In this document: positions 1-7,161 of the stretch, piece after piece | Position numbering within the stretch: position 1 is the stretch's first letter | How the letters are laid out: each line of letters starts with the position of its first letter | NCBI RefSeq assembly: GCF_039954625.1 | Contig: NZ_CP157199.1 | Span: forward strand, 2,666,001 to 2,730,000 | DNA from: Pontimicrobium sp. SW4 | GTDB taxonomy: Bacteria > Bacteroidota > Bacteroidia > Flavobacteriales > Flavobacteriaceae | Direction: 5' to 3' | Length of the DNA: 64,000 nucleotides | Notes under the pieces: generated by a model | What the model was told of the DNA's origin: nothing | Databases searched by the model: none | What the model saw: the letters and a program-made list of their open reading frames with translations, nothing else | Made by a program: the position numbers and the translations under genes

Positions 1-929
1 TGCAGATTTATTTCTTTTATCGCATACGTGGAATCGTTTACCCAGAAATCTCCTTTAAATGTTAACTCATTTTTACGTCTTGGGTAATAAATAATATTAT
101 AGCACCATTTATTATCTATAAAAGCACTATCAGATAGTACATAGTTATAAGTTTGTATTCCTGTTCTAGACAAAGGACTTACGAAACTCTTGTCGAAAAA
201 CTTTAAGTAATTATCGTAGATATTAAAATCGGAATACAAATCATCCACAAAATCAATAATAACTTGATTATCACTAAATCCTGAATTTTTGTTTCCTTCT
301 AAAACCTCTTTTTCTTTATTGATCGTGTTATCTCCATAAACTTTAGAAACAGCCTCATTAATAAACATTGGCAAATACGTTTTACCAGTAACGCTAGATG
401 TATCTACTTGATCAAACACAAATTCCATCCCTCTAAACAGTTTGCTTTTTATAAGTGTACTATCTATGGTATTGATATCGAATTCTACTTTTTCGTATTT
501 GTCGTATTCGTATTGTTTAAACTGTTTAAGTCCATTTTTTCGTTTATGTTCCCAAATTTTTCGTAAAATATCAATGGCAGGATTATTCTTTTTTGGTTGT
601 TTCCCCGAAATCAAAACAACAGCATCTAGTTGCGCTGTCTCTTCTTTTAAGATGATTTTTAAATCGAAACTTACTTTTTTGTCGAGATTTAACTCTAAAG
701 TTTTATACCCAATAAATGAAACAACAATCGTTTCCCAAGTCCCATCAGATTCTAAATAAAATCTTCCGTTCTCGTTAGTAATCGTTCCCTCAGATGAGTT
801 TTTAAAAATAACATTAGCAAAAGACACAGGTTCATTGTTCTCATCAAGCACGTGACCACTAACTTTTGTTTGGGTGAATCCAGAATATATTCCGAATAAA
901 AAAAGAAGTACTACTAATCTATATTTCAT
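1..929 (-). CDS. DUF5686 / carboxypeptidase-like regulatory domain outer-membrane protein (3' part cut off)
   Basis: The reading frame opens at the ATG complementary to 927-929 and is still open at base 1, so about 309 N-terminal codons are visible. It starts with a signal peptide (MKYRLVVLLFLFGIYSGF, cleavage near FTQ). A carboxypeptidase-regulatory-like beta-sandwich follows at about residues 20-105, with the motifs VSGHVLDENNEPV and SFIGYKTLEL. Then comes a region with KQPKKNNPAIDILRKIW and KQYEYDKYEKVEF, which I recognise as the hallmark of DUF5686 proteins of Bacteroidota. The family is predicted to sit in the outer membrane with a C-terminal barrel; its function is unknown. It is downstream of pdhB on the same strand with a gap of about 66 bases. 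The C-terminal barrel lies outside the window. Confidence 0.85.
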   Translation of the reverse strand, partial: MKYRLVVLLFLFGIYSGFTQTKVSGHVLDENNEPVSFANVIFKNSSEGTITNENGRFYLESDGTWETIVVSFIGYKTLELNLDKKVSFDLKIILKEETAQLDAVVLISGKQPKKNNPAIDILRKIWEHKRKNGLKQFKQYEYDKYEKVEFDINTIDSTLIKSKLFRGMEFVFDQVDTSSVTGKTYLPMFINEAVSKVYGDNTINKEKEVLEGNKNSGFSDNQVIIDFVDDLYSDFNIYDNYLKFFDKSFVSPLSRTGIQTYNYVLSDSAFIDNKWCYNIIYYPRRKNELTFKGDFWVNDSTYAIKEINL

Positions 930-995
930 AATAAGAAAAAACTTCATCAACAATCGTGCTAATGAAGCTTTATAACGTAAAAATATTGTTTTATT

Positions 996-1973
996 TTATT
1001 TGTAAAGCACCTTTTTAACTGCTTTTACCACATCGTTACTATTTGGCAACCATTCTTCCAATAACACTGGTGAATATGGCGCAGGCGTATCTGCAGTATT
1101 TATTTTTTGAATTGGTGCATCTAAATAATCAAATGCTTTTTCTTGCACTTGATAAGTAATTTCTGTGGACACATTACCAAAAGGCCACGCTTCTTCTAAA
1201 ATAACTAATCGGTTAGTTTTTTTAACCGAATCTAAAATTGTATTGATATCTAAAGGACGAACTGTTCGTAAATCAATAACTTCACAAGAAACTCCTTCTT
1301 TTTCAAGTTCATCTGCAGCCTTAAAAGCTTCTTTAATAATCTTTCCAAAAGATACTACAGTCACATCTGTACCTTCTCTCTTTACTTCAGCTACTCCAAT
1401 TGGCAAAATATATTCGCCTTCTGGCACTTCTCCTTTATCTCCATACATTTGCTCACTTTCCATAAAAATAACTGGATCGTCATCTCTAATAGCAGCCTTA
1501 AGCAATCCTTTAGCATCATATGGATTTGAAGGTACAATAACTTTTAATCCAGGAGTATTAGCATACCAACTTTCAAAAGCCTGAGAATGTGTTGCTGCTA
1601 ACTGACCTGCAGAACCTGTTGGGCCTCTAAACACAATTGGACATTTAAATTGTCCTCCAGACATTTGTCTAATCTTTGCTGCGTTATTTATAATTTGGTC
1701 TATTCCAACTAATGCAAAGTTAAAAGTCATAAACTCAACAATTGGTCTATTTCCTGTCATTGTCGACCCTACAGCTATTCCTGAAAAACCTAACTCCGCA
1801 ATTGGAGTATCTATAACACGTTTAGGTCCGAATTCATCTAACATCCCTTTTGAAGCTTTGTAAGCACCATTATATTCTGCCACTTCTTCTCCCATTAAGT
1901 AGATACTTTCGTCTCTACGCATCTCTTCACTCATTGCCTCACAAACGGCTTCTCTAAACTGAATTGTTTTCAT
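996..1973 (-). CDS. pdhB: Pyruvate dehydrogenase E1 component, beta subunit
   Basis: This is the beta chain of the thiamine-diphosphate-dependent E1 enzyme that decarboxylates pyruvate for acetyl-CoA formation in the cytoplasm. The 325-residue length is normal for the family. The N-terminal pyrimidine-binding domain carries REAVCEAMSEEMRRD and MGEEVAEYNGAYKASKGM; the segment TPIAELGFSGIAVG and the cofactor-side motif FRGPTGSAGQLAATHSQ are typical. The C-terminal transketolase domain contains DLRTVRPLDINTI and LEEAWPFGNV. No alpha subunit or E2 gene is nearby, as is common in flavobacteria where the PDH genes are dispersed. The start is the first ATG (MKTIQFREAV). etfB is transcribed divergently from the other side of a gap of about 157 bases. 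Confidence 0.95.
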   Translation of the reverse strand: MKTIQFREAVCEAMSEEMRRDESIYLMGEEVAEYNGAYKASKGMLDEFGPKRVIDTPIAELGFSGIAVGSTMTGNRPIVEFMTFNFALVGIDQIINNAAKIRQMSGGQFKCPIVFRGPTGSAGQLAATHSQAFESWYANTPGLKVIVPSNPYDAKGLLKAAIRDDDPVIFMESEQMYGDKGEVPEGEYILPIGVAEVKREGTDVTVVSFGKIIKEAFKAADELEKEGVSCEVIDLRTVRPLDINTILDSVKKTNRLVILEEAWPFGNVSTEITYQVQEKAFDYLDAPIQKINTADTPAPYSPVLLEEWLPNSNDVVKAVKKVLYK

Positions 1974-2082
1974 TTATCAAGTTTTAATCGAACAGCAAAA
2001 ATAACAATAATTAGAAAATTATAAGCGAATCTTTACTTTAAAAATTTATTATGCATGCATAGGAAATTATTATTATTTTAAT

Positions 2083-2090
2083 TACCTTCG
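2083..2090 (+). promoter_or_regulatory. Candidate -7 element (TACCTTCG) for etfB-etfA
   Basis: TACCTTCG matches the flavobacterial -7 consensus TAnnTTTG with one change (TTCG for TTTG). It lies 41 bases upstream of the etfB start codon in the divergent pdhB-etfB gap. No clear TTG -33 element was found at the expected distance, so this is a moderate call. Confidence 0.35.
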
Positions 2091-2130
2091 TAACCTCAAA
2101 AAATTACATTTAAAAAATCAAATAAGTAAG

Positions 2131-2877
2131 ATGAAAATATTGGTATGTATTAGCCATGTGCCAGACACAACTTCAAAAATTAACTTTACTGAAGGCGACA
2201 CAAAATTTGACACAAATGGCGTTCAATTTGTAATAAATCCTAATGATGAATTTGGGTTAACAAGAGCTATGTGGTTTAAAGAAAAACAAGGTGCTGCTGT
2301 TGATGTAGTTAATGTTGGAGGAGCTGAAACCGAACCGACATTGCGTAAAGCTTTAGCTATAGGTGCGGATAGTGCAATTAGAGTCAATATTCCTGCAACT
2401 GATGGATTTGCTGTAGCAAAACAATTAGCAAAAGTGGTTAAAGATGGTGGTTACGATTTAGTAATAGCTGGTCGTGAATCTATTGACTATAATGGTGGGA
2501 TGGTTCCTGGAATGCTAGCTGCTCTAACTGATGCCAATTTTGTAAACAATTGTATTAGTTTAGAAATTGATGGTTCTAATGCGACTGCTACCAGAGAAAT
2601 TGATGGTGGAAAAGAAACAATTTCAACAAGTTTACCATTAATTATAGGTGGGCAAAAAGGTTTAGTTGAAGAAAGTGACTTACGTATTCCGAATATGAGA
2701 GGTATTATGATGGCTCGCAAAAAGCCTTTAACTGTGGTGGAGCCTGTAGATGCTAACGCAGAAACTTCTGCTGTAAAATTTGAAAAACCAGCACCTAAAG
2801 GAGCTGTAAAATTAGTATCACCAGATAATATCGACGAATTAGTAAGCTTACTTCACAATGAAGCTAAAGTGATTTAA
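2131..2877 (+). CDS. etfB: Electron transfer flavoprotein, beta subunit
   Basis: EtfB forms a heterodimer with EtfA and carries electrons from acyl-CoA dehydrogenases to the membrane quinone pool. The 248-residue protein starts with MKILVCISHVPDTTSKINF. It holds the AMP-binding region around AGRESIDYNGGMVPGMLA (about residues 111-128) and the C-terminal LRIPNMRGIMMARKKP segment that contacts the alpha subunit. etfA follows after 21 bases, so the two are co-transcribed. The 248-residue form matches bacterial EtfB of the standard acyl-CoA dehydrogenase type rather than the FixA nitrogen-fixation type; that choice is inference from context. Confidence 0.95.
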   Translation: MKILVCISHVPDTTSKINFTEGDTKFDTNGVQFVINPNDEFGLTRAMWFKEKQGAAVDVVNVGGAETEPTLRKALAIGADSAIRVNIPATDGFAVAKQLAKVVKDGGYDLVIAGRESIDYNGGMVPGMLAALTDANFVNNCISLEIDGSNATATREIDGGKETISTSLPLIIGGQKGLVEESDLRIPNMRGIMMARKKPLTVVEPVDANAETSAVKFEKPAPKGAVKLVSPDNIDELVSLLHNEAKVI

Positions 2878-2898
2878 TCATTCTCAAAATTTAAAAAC

Positions 2899-3855
2899 AT
2901 GTCAGTTTTAGTATATACAGAATCAGAACAAGGAAAATTTAAGAAAGTTGCTTTAGAAGTCGCTTCTTATGCAAAAGCTGTGGCTTCGCAAATGGGAACA
3001 ACTGTTACTGCAGTTACTTTTAATGTTAGTGATGCTTCCGAATTAGGCAACTATGGTGTAGATAAAGTATTAAACATAACAAACACAAACGAATTCAACG
3101 CTAAAATATATGCTGATGCCTTAAAACAAGCTGCTGAAAAAGAAGATGCAAAAGTAGTAATTGTAAGCTCAAGTGCAGACGCAAAGTATTTAGCACCATT
3201 ATTAGCTGTTGGGTTAAACGCAGGTTATGTTTCTAATGTTATTGAAGCACCTACTAGCACATCTCCTTTTACTGTTAAGCGTACAGCCTTTACGAACAAA
3301 GCATTTAGCCTAACAGAAATTAATACAGAAGTTAAAATAGTTGGTGTTTCTAACAATTCTTTTGGGTTAGTTGAAAACTCAGGAAGTGCATTAGCTGAAG
3401 GTTTCACACCAAATTTAGTGACTTCAGACAATAAAGTACAATCAGTAGATAAAGCCTCAGATAAAGTATCTATTGCTGATGCCGATATAGTAGTTTCTGG
3501 AGGTCGTGGTTTAAAAGGCCCTGAAAATTGGGGAATGATTGAAGAATTAGCCGAAGTTCTAGGCGCAGCGACTGCATGTTCTAAACCTGTTTCTGATTTA
3601 GGTTGGAGACCACATAGTGAACACGTTGGACAAACAGGAAAACCAGTAGCTTCAAACCTTTATATTGCTATAGGAATTTCAGGAGCTATTCAACATCTTG
3701 CAGGTGTTAATGCTTCTAAAGTAAAAGTAGTCATTAATACTGACCCTGAAGCACCTTTCTTTAAGGCTGCGGATTATGGTGTGGTTGGTGATGCATTTGA
3801 GGTTGTTCCACAATTAATAGAAAAATTAAAAGAATTTAAAGCACAAAACGCATAA
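2899..3855 (+). CDS. etfA: Electron transfer flavoprotein, alpha subunit
   Basis: This is the FAD-binding partner of EtfB, 318 residues, normal for the family. The N-terminal nucleotide-binding-like domain begins MSVLVYTESEQGKF. The C-terminal FAD domain shows VSGGRGLKGPENW (about residue 200), the conserved HVGQTGKPVASNLYIAIGISG and VINTDPEAPFFKAADYGVVGD. It ends 20 bases before an inverted-repeat element (3876-4005) that separates it from the next gene, so the operon probably ends here. Confidence 0.95.
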   Translation: MSVLVYTESEQGKFKKVALEVASYAKAVASQMGTTVTAVTFNVSDASELGNYGVDKVLNITNTNEFNAKIYADALKQAAEKEDAKVVIVSSSADAKYLAPLLAVGLNAGYVSNVIEAPTSTSPFTVKRTAFTNKAFSLTEINTEVKIVGVSNNSFGLVENSGSALAEGFTPNLVTSDNKVQSVDKASDKVSIADADIVVSGGRGLKGPENWGMIEELAEVLGAATACSKPVSDLGWRPHSEHVGQTGKPVASNLYIAIGISGAIQHLAGVNASKVKVVINTDPEAPFFKAADYGVVGDAFEVVPQLIEKLKEFKAQNA

Positions 3856-3875
3856 TTTTTTTAACTTTAAATACC

Positions 3876-4005
3876 AAGGAACTGTTTAAATCCTCTTTAA
3901 AATGATACTGCTTTTTCTAATTTCTAACTTTTAGCGAAATTTGAGGTTAGTTTATCTTAATTCTACCTTAGGTAGTTGGTAAAGTCTAAATTTAAACAGT
4001 TCTTT
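3876..4005. repeat. 130-bp element with 16-bp inverted terminal repeats, flanked by TTTAAATA direct repeats
   Basis: The left arm 3876-3891 (AAGGAACTGTTTAAAT) is complementary to the right arm 3990-4005 (ATTTAAACAGTTCTTT) over 16 positions, with one G-U pair if folded as RNA; the pair C3875-G4006 extends it to 17. The 98-base interior contains CTAACTT/AGGTTAG (7 bp with one G-U) and the small dyad ACCTTAGGT. TTTAAATA occurs on both sides (3866-3873 and 4010-4017), which could be a target-site duplication. It could be a miniature transposable element or a structured untranslated RNA between etfA and the nuclease gene; the sequence alone does not decide. Confidence 0.55.
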
Positions 4006-4019
4006 GTGTTTTAAATATT

Positions 4020-4628
4020 ATGAGTTTAGTAAGACTTAACATAAAAGGAATCTCTTATAGTCAAACGCAAAATGGTGCTTATGCACTAATTTTGAGTGAA
4101 GTGGATGGAGACCGAAAACTTCCAATCGTCATTGGAGCTTTTGAAGCACAATCTATAGCAATAGCATTAGAAAAAGAGATAAAACCTCCAAGACCTCTTA
4201 CTCATGATTTATTTAAAAATTTCTCCGATAGATTTGATATTGTTGTAAAACAAGTTATTATCCACAAACTGGTAGACGGCGTTTTTTATTCTAGTCTAAT
4301 TTGTGAACGCGACAAAATTGAAGAAATTATTGATGCACGTACAAGTGATGCCATTGCGTTAGCTTTACGCTTTCAAGCACCAATATTTACTTATAAAAAC
4401 ATTCTTGATAAAGCTGGAATTTATTTAAAAGTAAATAAAGAGGATGAACAAAAAGCTGATAACATTCTAGTTGATGAAGTTCTTGCAGAAGAAATTGAAA
4501 CCTCATCTGGTCAAGATAATTTTAAAGGAAAAACTTTAGACGAGCTTCAAAAAATGTTAGATAAAGCTGTTGCAAATGAAGATTATGAAACTGCCGCAAG
4601 AATAAGAGACGAAATGTCGAAGCGTTAG
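4020..4628 (+). CDS. Bifunctional nuclease family protein (DUF151) with C-terminal UVR motif
   Basis: Residues 1 to about 135 form the bifunctional nuclease (BFN/DUF151) domain, with KLPIVIGAFEAQSIAIALE and the conserved DARTSDAIALALRFQAPIF. A linker leads to a UVR-type helical pair at about 168-202 (TLDELQKMLDKAVANEDYE, ARIRDEMSKR), as in UvrB/UvrC-interacting proteins. Members of DUF151 have been reported with DNase and RNase activity. The 202-residue architecture is the usual one for Bacteroidota. The start ATG follows the right arm of the inverted repeat by 14 bases, so the element lies in or next to its leader. Confidence 0.85.
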   Translation: MSLVRLNIKGISYSQTQNGAYALILSEVDGDRKLPIVIGAFEAQSIAIALEKEIKPPRPLTHDLFKNFSDRFDIVVKQVIIHKLVDGVFYSSLICERDKIEEIIDARTSDAIALALRFQAPIFTYKNILDKAGIYLKVNKEDEQKADNILVDEVLAEEIETSSGQDNFKGKTLDELQKMLDKAVANEDYETAARIRDEMSKR

Positions 4629-4727
4629 ATTTTACTAACTATCATCCAAAATAAATCCTTATCTTGCTTTTCTAATTCTATTAAAAGCCAATCATCGTGA
4701 GTGTTCGTCACTTTTAAATTTACTTTT

Positions 4728-6122
4728 ATGAAAAAATGTTTCTTAGCTTTTGCAGCTATTTTTTTTGTGATCACACCAACTTTTGCACAAGAAGTTTTAA
4801 CTGAAATAGTTCCAAGTCAAGGCACCTCTTTTACTAGCATATGGAAAGGTATTCTAGGAATGATTTCTCTCATTTTTATTGCCTATTTATTTAGTAGCAA
4901 CAAAAAAGCTATCAATTGGAAAACAGTTGGTATTGGGCTTTCATTTCAATTATTAATTGCCATAGGTGTATTAAAAGTTGGATTTGTTCAAAAGTCTTTT
5001 GAATTTGTCGGACAACTATTTGTTAAAGTGCTAGATTTTACTCGTGCAGGAAGTCAGTTTCTATTTGAAGGTTTAGTGGTTGATATGGATACTTTTGGCT
5101 TTATTTTCGCTTTTCAAGTATTACCGACTATAATATTCTTTTCTGCTTTAACTTCTGTTCTCTTTTATTTAGGTATTATTCAATGGATTGTTAAAGCGTT
5201 TGGATTGTTACTTTCTAAATTACTTAAAATATCAGGTGCAGAAAGTTTAAGTGTGGCTGGAAACATTTTTCTAGGTCAAACCGAAGCACCTCTATTAATT
5301 AAAGCATATTTAGAAAAGATGAATAAATCTGAAATGCTTTTAGTAATGATTGGTGGTATGGCGACCGTAGCTGGTGCTGTATTGGCTGCATATATCGGTT
5401 TTCTTGGAGGTGATGACCCAGTTCTTCGTTTACAGTATGCTAAGCATCTTTTGGCAGCTTCTGTTATGGCCGCTCCAGGCGCTATAGTTATTTCAAAAAT
5501 ATTATACCCTCAAACTGAAAACATAAATACAGATGTTTCTGTTTCGCAAGAGAAGATTGGAACGAATATTCTTGATGCTATCGCCAATGGAACAACCGAA
5601 GGTTTAAAATTAGCAGTAAATGTTGGTGCAATGCTGTTAGTTTTTGTGGCTTTTATTGCAATGGGTAATTGGATTTTTTTACAAATAGGACAAATAGGAG
5701 GTCTAAATGATTGGATAGTAGCAAACACACCTTATAAAAGTTTATCGCTTGAATTTATTTTGGGCTATGCTTTTGCTCCATTAATGTGGCTTTTAGGCGT
5801 AGCTAAGGAAGATATGGCTCTCATGGGACAACTCCTAGGAATCAAACTTGCAGCAAGTGAATTTGTTGGTTATATTCAATTAGCAGACTTGAAAAATGTA
5901 GCTAGTGCTACCCATTTAACTTATAACAAATCAGTTATTATGGCAACATATATGCTTTGTGGATTTGCAAATTTCGCGTCTATTGGCATTCAAATCGGAG
6001 GTATTGGGTCGTTAGCTCCTGGACAACGAAAAACCTTATCTAAATTTGGAATGAAAGCTCTTATTGGAGGAACCATTGCCTCACTTATTTCGGCGACTAT
6101 TGCAGGAATGATTATTGGATAA
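4728..6122 (+). CDS. nupC: CNT-family nucleoside transporter
   Basis: This is a concentrative nucleoside permease of the inner membrane (H+ or Na+ symport). I use the ATG at 4728 (MKKCFLAFAAIFFVI, cleavage near TFAQ) rather than the GTG at 4701, because it gives a proper signal peptide; the protein is then 464 residues. Family motifs are GNIFLGQTEAPLLIKAYLEKM (about residues 178-198), the VAGAVLAAYIGFLG region and the C-terminal TYMLCGFANFASIGIQIGGIG. A strong terminator follows. An N-terminal cleavable leader is common in Bacteroidota CNT proteins but absent from E. coli NupC. thyA lies next, so nucleoside uptake and dTMP synthesis are neighbours. Confidence 0.9.
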   Translation: MKKCFLAFAAIFFVITPTFAQEVLTEIVPSQGTSFTSIWKGILGMISLIFIAYLFSSNKKAINWKTVGIGLSFQLLIAIGVLKVGFVQKSFEFVGQLFVKVLDFTRAGSQFLFEGLVVDMDTFGFIFAFQVLPTIIFFSALTSVLFYLGIIQWIVKAFGLLLSKLLKISGAESLSVAGNIFLGQTEAPLLIKAYLEKMNKSEMLLVMIGGMATVAGAVLAAYIGFLGGDDPVLRLQYAKHLLAASVMAAPGAIVISKILYPQTENINTDVSVSQEKIGTNILDAIANGTTEGLKLAVNVGAMLLVFVAFIAMGNWIFLQIGQIGGLNDWIVANTPYKSLSLEFILGYAFAPLMWLLGVAKEDMALMGQLLGIKLAASEFVGYIQLADLKNVASATHLTYNKSVIMATYMLCGFANFASIGIQIGGIGSLAPGQRKTLSKFGMKALIGGTIASLISATIAGMIIG

Positions 6123-6149
6123 ACAGTTAATAACTTTTTAAATAAATAT

Positions 6150-6183
6150 AAGCTCTAGACTTTTAGTTTTGGAGCTTTTTTTT
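6150..6183 (+). terminator. Intrinsic terminator after nupC
   Basis: The left arm 6150-6159 (AAGCTCTAGA) pairs with the right arm 6168-6177 (TTTGGAGCTT), 10 pairs including two G-U, around an 8-base loop. An unbroken T-tract runs from 6176 to 6183. The AAGCTCTA core recurs in two other terminators of this window. Confidence 0.75.
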
Positions 6184-6212
6184 ACTTTTATTTCCACGAA
6201 ATCAAAGAGATA

Positions 6213-7037
6213 ATGAAGCAATATTTAGACTTAGTTAAACACGTATTAGAAAGTGGAAATGAAAAGGCAGATCGTACAGGAACTGGTACTAAAAGTGTGT
6301 TTGGACATCAAATGCGTTTTGATTTAAGTAAAGGATTTCCAATGGTGACTACCAAAAAACTGCACTTAAAATCTATAGTTTATGAATTGCTTTGGTTTTT
6401 AAAAGGAGATACTAACACAAATTATCTTACTGAAAATGGTGTTAGAATTTGGAATGAGTGGGCTGATGAAAATGGCGATTTAGGTCCAGTTTATGGACAC
6501 CAATGGCGTAACTGGAATAGTGATGAAATTGACCAGATAAAAGAAGTTATTGAAACTTTAAAAAACAATCCAGATAGCAGACGCATGCTTGTATCTGCTT
6601 GGAATCCTTCGGTTTTACCTGATACTTCTGTGTCTTTTAGTGAAAATGTAGCCAATGGAAAAGCGGCATTACCTCCATGCCATGCTTTTTTTCAGTTTTA
6701 TGTCGCTGATGGAAAATTATCTTGCCAACTATATCAACGAAGTGCTGACATTTTTCTTGGCGTGCCTTTTAATATTGCGTCATATGCCTTATTTACAATG
6801 ATGATGGCTCAAGTTTGTGGTTATGAAGCTGGTGAATTTATTCACACCTTTGGAGATGCACATATTTACAGTAACCACTATGAACAATTAGAATTACAGT
6901 TATCTAGAGACATAAGACCATTACCAAAAATGATTTTAAATCCAGAAGTTAAAAATATTTTTGATTTTACTTTTGACGATTTTACACTTATAGATTATAA
7001 TCCGCATCCACATATAAAAGGAACTGTTGCGGTGTAA
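6213..7037 (+). CDS. thyA: Thymidylate synthase
   Basis: It converts dUMP to dTMP using methylene-tetrahydrofolate. The 274-residue protein starts [18 protein letters not shown]. It shows [18 protein letters not shown] (folate/dUMP site), [20 protein letters not shown], the catalytic cysteine in [12 protein letters not shown], and [20 protein letters not shown] followed by HIYSNHYEQ. Compared with the short E. coli-type enzyme there is a small insertion before the catalytic Cys ([12 protein letters not shown]). The DHFR that recycles its dihydrofolate product is encoded 3 kb downstream at 10049-10984. Confidence 0.97.
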   Translation: MKQYLDLVKHVLESGNEKADRTGTGTKSVFGHQMRFDLSKGFPMVTTKKLHLKSIVYELLWFLKGDTNTNYLTENGVRIWNEWADENGDLGPVYGHQWRNWNSDEIDQIKEVIETLKNNPDSRRMLVSAWNPSVLPDTSVSFSENVANGKAALPPCHAFFQFYVADGKLSCQLYQRSADIFLGVPFNIASYALFTMMMAQVCGYEAGEFIHTFGDAHIYSNHYEQLELQLSRDIRPLPKMILNPEVKNIFDFTFDDFTLIDYNPHPHIKGTVAV

Positions 7038-7161
7038 TATTTTCAAAATTTTTATGACTGTATTACCATTCGTCGAATATTATTTTGTCTTTGACGTATA
7101 AAGCTTTATTTTAGTAACTTATAACCCTCTATCTCTATAAAGAAACACTAAAACATTAACT

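Noticed and set aside
442..759. 105-codon plus-strand frame
   Set aside because: Lies wholly inside the DUF5686 gene on the other strand, which has a signal peptide and family motifs; the plus frame has no motif.
1165..1584. 139-codon plus-strand frame
   Set aside because: Antisense to pdhB, whose motifs are complete; a composition shadow.
4701..4727. GTG start for the nucleoside transporter
   Set aside because: The ATG at 4728 gives a proper signal peptide; the GTG start spoils it.
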